Shown: positions 40,043 through 48,700 of the stretch, piece by piece
Numbering within the stretch: the stretch's first letter is position 1
How the letters are laid out: each line of letters opens with the position of its first letter
NCBI GenBank assembly: GCA_004293445.1
Contig: RDYP01000003.1
Span: 310,001 to 374,000 of the forward strand
DNA: 64,000 nucleotides
Reading direction: 5' to 3'
From: Verrucomicrobiota bacterium
Lineage (GTDB): Bacteria > Verrucomicrobiota > Verrucomicrobiia > Verrucomicrobiales > Akkermansiaceae
Program-made: the position numbers and the translations under genes
The notes under the pieces: model-generated
Database searches by the model: none
What the model saw: only the letters and a program-made list of their open reading frames with translations
What the model was told of the DNA's origin: nothing

Positions 40043-42871
40043 ATGAAAACCTCGTTTCGTTCCTCGCTCCTTCGATCCCTACTCTGCAGTTTCGCCTTCG
40101 CAGGTCTGGCGAGTGCGAATCCATCGATCTTCATCGCGGACCTCGTCAAAAAGACTGATGGTGGCGCACTCGAAGTCGGTGACAAAATTTCGGGATTCAA
40201 AGTCGCGCCTGTGATTGCCGAGGATGGTGGCACCCGTTTCTTGATGGGACCCGGTAGCTGGGAGCTCGCTCCGACCGACGGCATCGTTTCATTGAAGTTT
40301 ACCATGCTCGGTTTCGAATCCGGCTATCAACATGAGCTGATGTCGATCGGGTCGGACACTGGCCAACCCTACGGCGTCATCCGCAACGTCAATTCCTCCG
40401 GCCGCCTCGAAGGAGCCACCGTGATTTCCGGCGCGAACAACCGCTACACGCCCGGCGGCTGGCACGCGGTGGAAATCACGATCGACACCCGCAAGGGTCT
40501 GCTTTCCGTCCAGACCGATGGAAAGGTCCGCTATGAGCGCAAAACCGGAATCGAAAACGCGAGGTTCACCGGCGTTAGTTTCGCGAATACGATGAAGCTC
40601 CGCGACTTCTCGGTCAACGTCGCCCCGCTTCCGGTTCTCTCAGCACAGGAGATCACTTTGATAGAAGCCGCTCCCGCGTTGGGAAAGCAGATCCACGCCC
40701 TTCCCGAGGCCACGCCCGATCAGGCCCGTAAGAAGACGGCGCTTCTCTATCAGCTCGAAAAACTCGGGAAGGCGATGGAACAAAACGCTTTCGACATCGG
40801 TCTGGACATCAGGGCCGACATCGAGGACGGCCTGACAAGGGACATGGGCCGGAAGGATACGAATCACCCCTGGCTCCAGCCCGTCGTGCAGGCGAAGAAC
40901 AATCCGTTCCTCGATCCCGCGATGAACGACCGCTGGTATCAGGAATTTGTTTCCAATCCGGACTATGCCTGGAACCTGCCCACCAGGACGACGGCAGGCT
41001 ACACCGGTCTTTACGGCAAACATGGCTCGTTCACCGAGGCCGTCAATGCGACCGGGTGGCTCATGATGGCGGTCCATCCGCAAAGTCCGCTGCAGGACAA
41101 GCGCGAGCTGCTGCTCCGCGCCCTGCGGAGGATCGATGTCTATCTGGAGGACGATTACCATGGGCGGAAGAATTATCACTTCTTCGCCCTCGGCGCGGCT
41201 GTGATGGGTGCGGTGATCTTCGACAAAACCTATCCGGAAATGATCCTGCCACGGCAAAAGGCGCGCTGGACCGAGGCGATTCGGCGGATCGCAAAAGATC
41301 ACGACGGCAACCCGGGCGGCAGTTATTCCAACGCCGACCTTGGTTACGGCCGCATCCGCATCGCCTGCGGTCTGTTCCTCGGCGACAAGCCCTACATGGA
41401 ACGCGGGCTGGCCCAGGTGCATACGTGGGACGCAAATATCTTCGAGGACGGCGGCAGCTCCTACATTTTGAAGCAAAACGAAAGCCCGGGATACCACGGT
41501 GCCTGCATCGATCTCGCCTACGACTCGTTCATCATGACCCGCGATCCCGAGATTTCCGACATGCTCAGAAAACTCGAGCTCTACCCGATCTCCATCACCG
41601 ACTCCAATCACACCACCGAGTGGTACACTGTGCCTTCCTGGAAGCAGTCCTGGTACGGCGCCGGTAGCGTCGGCCCCCATCGCGTGGTCCACTATCTCAG
41701 CGGCAATCCCTACCACTTCGCTCTCAGGGGCTATGATTATTTCCACAAGCCGACCGAACCCTCGATGAAAGACGCGCTGCTCTACCGATCGCATCCGCGC
41801 AGCAAGCTCGGGCTGCCCGATCGCTACACCGTTTACGACCGGAACATCCAGGGCGTGCGCATGAATTATGGGCTCTACTCCGCCGCGATGAACGGGCGCG
41901 TCACCGACCAACTCGTCGGCAAGAACACCTACGTCGGCCTCACCCTCGCCGAGCCGCCGAGGGACGGAAAACGGGCCTTCAGCGCTGCCGTGTACGGCAT
42001 CAATGCCTTCCCCATGGGCGCGATGACGATTTCCCGAGAGAGCGTCTCCGTGGCGATCGGCCGCGACTTCTCGTCGCTTTCCGCAGATTACACCCTGGCA
42101 CGACGACTCTCTGGCCCCTCGCGTCGCGAAGTCCCGTGGAAAGGCCGGCAGTCCTGGCTTTATCTGCCCGACCGCATGATCGGCCTCGTCGAACTCACGC
42201 CCGACGGCAGACAGCGTAGCAATGCCATCACGCTCAACATCGAACTGGGCCGAAGCAAAAGTGGCGCGCTGGATCACAGTCCGGCGCGAAAGCTCGATGC
42301 CTTGACCTGCCAGTTTGGAGAGCTGCTGGTCAGGGTGCTCGACACCAACCTCAAGGGCATCAAGCTTGCTCCAGAGGCTGACGGGATCGCCTACGACGGT
42401 GTCCGGGGACCCCACAACGAATTCCATCTCGTCGATGAGGCGAACCTCGACGCATGGTCGTCCGCGCAGCGCGATTATGAGGGCACCTACTATGCCGTGA
42501 TCGAACTCAAGCCAACGAGTACCCGATCGCTCGCAAAGGTGGCAAAGATCCAGCAAGGCGGACTCGTCGGCCTGAAGGTATCGTGCGAAGGCCGTAAATA
42601 CACCGTTCTTTACAACTCAGGGGAGGCGACCCTGCCCCTTTCCTCCGCACCTTACACGCCGTCGCACAAGTCTTCGGTTTTCAGCGACAGGAATACCCAC
42701 ACGTTCGCCCAGCCTCTTGCGGTACCTGCTACCCTCACGCTTCCGGGAAAGCAGAGCGTGATTCTTGTCTCCGGCGATCATGACCGCCTTTATCAACCCG
42801 GCTTCATCGGTTGGCGGACCTTGCTCAATGCCCATACAAGCCACTCGGCGGCCTCTTCCAAGAACCCCTGA
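40043..42871 (+). CDS. Polysaccharide-lyase-like protein with N-terminal LamG-like domain
   Basis: This 942-aa exported protein (signal: LLRSLLCSFAFAGLASA) first has a ~180-residue jelly-roll-like domain (WHAVEITIDTRKGLLSVQTDG) that resembles LamG/concanavalin-like modules. It is followed by the lyase-like region with FEDGGSSYILKQNESPGYHG near 467 and YTVYDRNIQGVRMNYG near 595, and the beta-rich half with QSWLYLPDRMIGLVEL. It is the third single-chain member of the family in this operon. The sensor kinase gene follows after 35 bp, so the enzyme and its possible regulator may share a transcript. The substrate is not evident. Confidence 0.7.
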   Translation: MKTSFRSSLLRSLLCSFAFAGLASANPSIFIADLVKKTDGGALEVGDKISGFKVAPVIAEDGGTRFLMGPGSWELAPTDGIVSLKFTMLGFESGYQHELMSIGSDTGQPYGVIRNVNSSGRLEGATVISGANNRYTPGGWHAVEITIDTRKGLLSVQTDGKVRYERKTGIENARFTGVSFANTMKLRDFSVNVAPLPVLSAQEITLIEAAPALGKQIHALPEATPDQARKKTALLYQLEKLGKAMEQNAFDIGLDIRADIEDGLTRDMGRKDTNHPWLQPVVQAKNNPFLDPAMNDRWYQEFVSNPDYAWNLPTRTTAGYTGLYGKHGSFTEAVNATGWLMMAVHPQSPLQDKRELLLRALRRIDVYLEDDYHGRKNYHFFALGAAVMGAVIFDKTYPEMILPRQKARWTEAIRRIAKDHDGNPGGSYSNADLGYGRIRIACGLFLGDKPYMERGLAQVHTWDANIFEDGGSSYILKQNESPGYHGACIDLAYDSFIMTRDPEISDMLRKLELYPISITDSNHTTEWYTVPSWKQSWYGAGSVGPHRVVHYLSGNPYHFALRGYDYFHKPTEPSMKDALLYRSHPRSKLGLPDRYTVYDRNIQGVRMNYGLYSAAMNGRVTDQLVGKNTYVGLTLAEPPRDGKRAFSAAVYGINAFPMGAMTISRESVSVAIGRDFSSLSADYTLARRLSGPSRREVPWKGRQSWLYLPDRMIGLVELTPDGRQRSNAITLNIELGRSKSGALDHSPARKLDALTCQFGELLVRVLDTNLKGIKLAPEADGIAYDGVRGPHNEFHLVDEANLDAWSSAQRDYEGTYYAVIELKPTSTRSLAKVAKIQQGGLVGLKVSCEGRKYTVLYNSGEATLPLSSAPYTPSHKSSVFSDRNTHTFAQPLAVPATLTLPGKQSVILVSGDHDRLYQPGFIGWRTLLNAHTSHSAASSKNP

Positions 42872-42906
42872 AATTTTATCGAATTCCGAATTTCTTCGTC
42901 CGCACC

Positions 42907-45069
42907 ATGAACCCGAAGCCTCCCAGTCGACTTTTTGGGAATCAGCTGCTGCTGAGCGTCACCCGCGTGCTTCTGTTGTACTTTGCCGCGTTCGTTCTCG
43001 CTGCTGCGGCGGAGGATGCACGTGCGCCTCTGACTCGTATCGCCGACATCCGCCGGCTGTCCCGCGAAGACGCGGCCCAAGCCCTGCCGGTGCGAATCTC
43101 CGGCGTTTCCCTGTGGACCGGATTCTCGGCGGTCGTGGTGGACGATGGGGAGGAGAGCATTTGGGTCCCCATCGATCGCATCACGAAATCGCCCGGCATC
43201 GGACTCCGGCCCGCGGATTTCGAGCCTGGCAACCGGCTCGAGATCGAAGGCGTCACCGATCCCGGAGGCTACGCGCCGGTGGTCGTTCCCACCGTCATTC
43301 GCTGCAGTGGCACTTTGCCGATTCGTCCCGCCCGGCGCGTCTCGGTGGACCGTCTCCTTGCCGGTGGCGAGGATGGCCAGCGGCTGGAAATCGAGGGCGT
43401 GGTGCAGGAAATGGCTCGGTCGTCGCTGGGTCCGGAGGCGGTCATGATTTCGATGATCACTAACGGCAATTTCTGCCGCGTTTTTGTAGCGAACGGCAGC
43501 GCCCTAAAAGAGTCGGGATTCATTGATGCGCGGGTCCGCGTCCGCGGCATTTTCGCGCCTGACCATAACGCACGCGGGGAGGCCGTGAACTTCAAACTCC
43601 TCACCACTTCGGTGGCAGACTTCGATATCCTCACGCAGCCTCCTGCTGATCCCTTTCGCTCGCCCCGGGTACCGCTGGACCGTCTGGCCTTGTTTTCTCC
43701 CGACGCGGCACCGTGGCACCGCAAGGTCGTCTCCGGCGTCGTCGTGCTCGCCATACCCGGCCAATATCTCTTCCTCCAAGACGGCGAGCGGAGCGTGAGA
43801 ATCCATTCGACTGCCACTGGCCTGCGGCCCGGCATGCGTGTTGAAGCCGCTGGATTCCTCGATCGCTTTGACAGCATGGCTTCCATCCGCAACGCCCTCG
43901 TCCGATCCGTGGGTGAAGCTCCGCTGCCTGAGCCTGTGGTGACCACCCCGGACACGATTCTCCATCCCTACGGCCACAATCGTCGCTCGCGTCCTGCGGA
44001 GGACTTGGCCTGTCGCATGGTGCAACTGCGCGGCCGCATCCAGCGGATCGACTGGGAGCGGCCGGGCTCGCCGAAGGCGGTATGGATCAGCAGCGAGGAC
44101 CGCCTTTTTCCTGCCTACCTGCCGATGAGGCAGCGCCTCGATCCCGAACAAATCCGAACCTGGGTGCCCGGTGCCCTCGGGTCCTTCACGGGTGTCTGCG
44201 AACTGAAATTCACTGGAGCCGACAAGCTGCAGCGGAATTACACTCCGGAAGCCTTCCACCTTTTGATGCCGGGTCCCGGCTCGATTGAAATCCTCGAGCT
44301 TCCGCCCTGGTGGACACCACCGCGCACGCGCTTCGCCCTCGCCGCTGTTCTTGCTGCCGCACTCCTTCTGCTTCTCTGGGTCGGAACCCTGCGCCGCCAG
44401 GTGAAACGCCAGTCGCGCGTCATCGGCGACAAGATCGCCGCGGAAGCCGTGCAGGAGGAACGCACCCGCATCGCCCGCGACCTGCACGACTCGATCGAAC
44501 AGCAGCTCACCGGAGTCTCTCTTCACCTCTACGGTGCCCGTGCATCCATCGCCTCCGACCCCGGAGCTGCCGCTGCGGCCCTCGATCTCGCCCGTCAGAT
44601 GCTGAAGCATTCCCGGCGCGAGGCTCGCAATTCGATCCGCGACCTCCGCTCGCCGCTGCTCGAGCGACGCGGCCTTGCCGATGCCCTGCGCCGCTTGGCC
44701 TCCGATTCCGCCAGCCAAGTCGGACCACGCGTTGAAACCCGGCTGGACGAGTGGATCCCCGGCTTGGATCCCGATGCGGAATACCAGCTCCTTCGACTCG
44801 CGCAGGAAGCTCTCGCCAATGCGCTCAAGCACTCCAGGGCCACCCGCATCACGCTCGCGCTTGGGGTCGATGAGGGCCGGGTTCGATTGCGGATTGCCGA
44901 CGACGGCTGTGGATTTCTTCCCGACTTCACCGCCGCCGCCGATCTTTCCCACTTCGGCATGCTCGGGATGCGGGAACGCGCTGCGAAAATCGGTGCGGAT
45001 CTCGATGTCGACAGTTCCTCCGGCCGAGGTACCACCGTCACCGTCACCCTTCCTCCCCGCAATCCATGA
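42907..45069 (+). CDS. Sensor histidine kinase (HisKA_3/HATPase) with periplasmic OB-fold-like repeats
   Basis: I start at ATG 42907 (720 aa), where a signal-like/TM segment follows (LLLSVTRVLLLYFAAFVLAAAA). About 430 residues lie outside the membrane and look like three or four OB-fold-like repeats (LPVRISGVSLWTGFSAVVVDD; VVSGVVVLAIPGQYLFLQDG; VQLRGRIQRIDW). A PWWTPPRTR stretch leads into one TM helix (FALAAVLAAALLLLLWVGTL). The kinase part has RDLHDSIEQQLTG (predicted phospho-His527) and an HATPase with NALKHSRATRITLAL, DDGCGF and GMLGMRERAAKIGADLDV, typical of the NarX/DesK class. It overlaps the response regulator gene by 4 bp, a clear two-component pair. The ligand is unknown; the setting suggests a glycan signal. 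Confidence 0.9.
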   Translation: MNPKPPSRLFGNQLLLSVTRVLLLYFAAFVLAAAAEDARAPLTRIADIRRLSREDAAQALPVRISGVSLWTGFSAVVVDDGEESIWVPIDRITKSPGIGLRPADFEPGNRLEIEGVTDPGGYAPVVVPTVIRCSGTLPIRPARRVSVDRLLAGGEDGQRLEIEGVVQEMARSSLGPEAVMISMITNGNFCRVFVANGSALKESGFIDARVRVRGIFAPDHNARGEAVNFKLLTTSVADFDILTQPPADPFRSPRVPLDRLALFSPDAAPWHRKVVSGVVVLAIPGQYLFLQDGERSVRIHSTATGLRPGMRVEAAGFLDRFDSMASIRNALVRSVGEAPLPEPVVTTPDTILHPYGHNRRSRPAEDLACRMVQLRGRIQRIDWERPGSPKAVWISSEDRLFPAYLPMRQRLDPEQIRTWVPGALGSFTGVCELKFTGADKLQRNYTPEAFHLLMPGPGSIEILELPPWWTPPRTRFALAAVLAAALLLLLWVGTLRRQVKRQSRVIGDKIAAEAVQEERTRIARDLHDSIEQQLTGVSLHLYGARASIASDPGAAAAALDLARQMLKHSRREARNSIRDLRSPLLERRGLADALRRLASDSASQVGPRVETRLDEWIPGLDPDAEYQLLRLAQEALANALKHSRATRITLALGVDEGRVRLRIADDGCGFLPDFTAAADLSHFGMLGMRERAAKIGADLDVDSSSGRGTTVTVTLPPRNP

Positions 45070-45695
45070 ACCCGCCGTCCCTCACCCGCATCCTGCTCGT
45101 GGATGACCACTTCATGGTCCGACTCGGCCTCTCGGCCGTGCTGTCCCGCGAACCCGATCTCGAAGTCGTCGGCCAAGCCGCGAATGGTAAAGAGGCGCTG
45201 GAACTGTTCGACCGGCTCCGGCCCGATGTCGTGCTGATGGATGGCGTCCTGCCCGACATGCACGGCTTCGAGGTCGTCCGTCTGCTCCTTTCCCGACATC
45301 CCTATGCCCGCGTGCTGATGCTCTCGGTCAACGATACCGAAGAGGACATCCACCAGGCCGTCGAGGCCGGTGCCCGCGGCTACATGCCGAAGTCCAGCGA
45401 GGAGGACGAAACCATCCTCGCCATCCGCCGGGTCGCCGCCGGACACGAATTCCTGCCGCCGGAAGTCGCGCGAAAGCTCGCCGTCCGCAAGCTCCACTCG
45501 GCCTTGAGCGAACGCGAGCTCGCCGTCCTTCGCCTTGCCGCCGAGGGCAGGACCAACAAGGAAATCGCCGCCGCCTTGGGTCTCGGCGGAGCCAGCGTGA
45601 AAACTTACCTCGCCCGTATCTTCACCAAGCTGGGTGCGACCGATCGTACCCAAGCCGTGAGCATTGCCCGCGACCGCGGCATTCTTCGGCGCTGA
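45066..45695 (+). CDS. NarL/FixJ-family response regulator (REC + LuxR-type HTH)
   Basis: This 209-aa cytoplasmic protein starts with a receiver domain (TRILLVDDHFMVRLGLSAV) with the phospho-acceptor D59 in VVLMDGVLPD, and ends with a LuxR-type helix-turn-helix (ELAVLRLAAEGRTNKEIAAA ... GASVKTYLARIFTKLGA). Its ATG overlaps the kinase stop (ATGA), so the two are translationally coupled. It would bind DNA as a dimer. A 22-bp dyad lies 25 bp after its stop and recurs before two later genes, which makes those sites plausible targets, though nothing in the sequence proves it. Confidence 0.93.
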   Translation: MNPPSLTRILLVDDHFMVRLGLSAVLSREPDLEVVGQAANGKEALELFDRLRPDVVLMDGVLPDMHGFEVVRLLLSRHPYARVLMLSVNDTEEDIHQAVEAGARGYMPKSSEEDETILAIRRVAAGHEFLPPEVARKLAVRKLHSALSERELAVLRLAAEGRTNKEIAAALGLGGASVKTYLARIFTKLGATDRTQAVSIARDRGILRR

Positions 45696-45719
45696 CGCGG
45701 TACTCCCGCCCTGTCGCGC

Positions 45720-45741
45720 CTGTCCGCCATCCGGGGGACAA
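45720..45741 (+). promoter_or_regulatory. Conserved dyad element, copy B
   Basis: Arms are CTGTCC and GGACAA with a 10-bp centre (GCCATCCGGG), followed by GCCGGAACTTCTC. It lies between the response regulator stop and ATG 45785, 43 bp upstream of that start. It matches copies A, C and D in position-by-position alignment. Confidence 0.65.
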
Positions 45742-45784
45742 GCCGGAACTTCTCGCCGGGCCGATCTTCCGCCACGATCGGCGG

Positions 45785-48700
45785 ATGCGTCGGAAATTCA
45801 CTCCATCGGCCTGCTCGCTTGCCGCTAGCGCCAGCTTGCTCGCCCTGGTACTGTCCGGCGCTTCGCATGCGGCCACCTTCAACTGGTCCAACGGAGCCAC
45901 CGGCAACTGGAGCAGCACGAGTCCCACCACCGACTGGAAATCCGCCACCGTGCCCAACGCGGCAGGCGCGGTGGTCCGCTACACCCACACCGGCAACGCC
46001 TCGGCCGGCGGCAGCGTCACCCTCGATCAGGACGCCACGGTCGGCATCATCGACCACCAGACCGGCGTCAGCGCCAGTACCGGAGTGTTCACCGTCGCGC
46101 GCTCGGGCGGCTTCGCCCTCACCATGGACAACAGCGGCGGCGGCAACAGTTTGTTCGGCAACAACAACGCCGCCATCATCGGCAACGGCAACAGCAACAC
46201 TTACAACATCACCCGGGTCCATTCGGACATCGTCATCGCCAACACCGATCTCGATATCGGCTCCATCAGCGGCGGTGTGCTCATCGGGACTTCTGCGAAC
46301 AGCAACAGCATCACCGCCAGCACCGACCAAAATTTGAACCTACGCTGGAACGCCGGCAACACGGGCCGCCCCATGACCGTCAATGCCGCCATCGGCACCA
46401 GCGGCGCGGGAACCATCACCCTGAACCACTACGGCAGCGGCGTGGGAACCCACACGATGAACCTCAACGGCGTGATCGGTGCCAAAGTCGGCGCCATCAT
46501 CCAGGACACAAGCGTTTCGATTCTTAGCCTGAACGCCGACAACAGCGCGTTTGTAGGCAGCATCCTTCTCAAGTCCGGCACCCTCAGCGCCAACCATGCC
46601 AACGCCCTCGGCAGCAGCGGAGACATCACCTTCTCCGGTGGCACGCTTCGCTACACCGCCGCCAGCGCGGGCCAAGATTGGGCACCGCGTTTCAAGAACA
46701 GCGGCAGCCCCATCACCCTCGATACCAACGGCCGCAGCGTCACGCTTTCCGGCATCGACGCCACCAACACCGCCGGCCTGAACAAATCCGGAACCGGCAC
46801 GCTCACGCTCTCGGGCTCCAACAGTTTCACCGGCCCCACCACGGTCAACACCGGCACGCTCCGCCTCGGCAATGGCACCACATCGGCCAGCCTTTCGGAT
46901 TCCGACGCGGTGATCGTCTCGGGCGGGACGCTCGAACTCAACTACAGCGGCACCGACACCATCCGCGAACTTTGGCTGAACGGCACGCAAATGCCTCCCG
47001 GCGTCCATGGTGCTTCCGATCCGTCCGGACTGCTAACAGGAGCCGGCACGCTCACCGTCACCGGCACCGCGGACGTTTTGCCATCGGCTCCCGGCCAGAA
47101 GCCCGGACTCCGCGAAGGCATGCTCGCCGTAGCTTTTAACCTCACCGATCCCAACCCGGGCCACGAGGTGCCGCTCTCCACCCGCATGGCGGACACCGCC
47201 ACCGGCTGGACGGAAAACACCACCTGGCTCTACACCGGCGAGATCCACCTGGACGGCGGAACCTATGTCTTCGCGGAACATTTCGACGACAGCGTCTCGC
47301 TCTGCATCGACGGGCAGGTCGTGCTCAACGACGGCCAGTCGTCCATCTCCACCGACTCGTCGCTCACCTTGCCCGCCGGTTGGCACACCATCGAGCTGCG
47401 CCTCGGTAACACCTCGGGAGCCGCCGGCCCATCGAGCGGCGGTTTGAGCGGACTCGGCGTGGCATGGAAAAAACAGGGCGATGCCACCTGGAATCCGCTC
47501 GCCGATTCCGGTGACGGAAGTTTCCTGCGGACCACTTACACCGCCGGACTGCGCGCGGGCTGGTTGTCCGCTGCTTTCAACACCACCGACGTGAACCCCG
47601 GCACGCTGATTAAGCCGGGCGCGGAACTCGCGGACACCGGCAGCGGATGGTTCGACCTCACCACCTGGATCTACAGCGGCGAAATCTACCTCGGGAGCGG
47701 CTTCTACACCTTCGCCGAAAACTTCGCCGACAGCGTTTCGTTGACCATCGACGGACAGTCGGTTCTGAACGACGCCCAGAGCTCGGTTTCCACCAACCGG
47801 ACGCTCTCGTTCGAGGCCGGCTGGCATTCCTTCGAACTCCGGCTCGGCAACACCGCGGGTGCCGCTGGCCCATCCGGTAGCAACCTCGGCGGCCTTGGAG
47901 TGGCCTGGCGCAAGAACGGCGCGCTCGTGTGGAACGCCTTCGCCAATCCGGAGTCCGGAATCCTCCTGCGAACACCCACGGTGATCGATCCCTCGCCATT
48001 CCAATCCCCGACCCAGCCCGCCCTCGACGCACTCAACCACGCGAGGGAACAGTGGACCGCGAATCCACCGCCCGTCGGACAAACCGTGAAGCGCGGAGGC
48101 GTTCTCTGGCTGTTGGAAATGGCCAACCGCCATCTCGTGGAAGGCATGTCGGACCCGGCCAAACTCGCCACTTCCATCAGCCTGTCCCAGAACGCGGAAG
48201 CCGCCCTTGCCGATCCTTCCTACGGAGCATTCGTAAATACCCGCCCGGAACTTTGTCCGACCATCCGCGACATGGCGAACAATCCCGGAGCCGAAGGCTT
48301 GTTCGAAATTTCCGCCTTCAATTCCACCCGTCCCGCGGAGCCCACCTTGAACGGCGCGACACTGAATGAAGGAGATTCGCAGAAACTCGCCTACGCCGTC
48401 TGCCACCCCCAGAGCCCCGCCTTCGGCAGTGAAAACGGCGTCGTCGCGCTCCTCACTACCTTGCACGAACTCTTCATGGTCCAGGGAGCCCACGGATGGG
48501 GCGAGTCGCCGCTGGGAATCTCCTACGTGCTGCTCCAGTCGGCGTTTCCCAGTCTCCTGACGTCAACCCTCGATCCCGCATGGAAAGACGTCATGCGCAC
48601 CCGCGCCAACACCATCGCCAACAACTACCGCAGCCAGGCGGCCGCGCCGGACTACGTCTCGAGCAGTTGGGTCAACGCCCATTTCCGCGATTCCTTCTGC

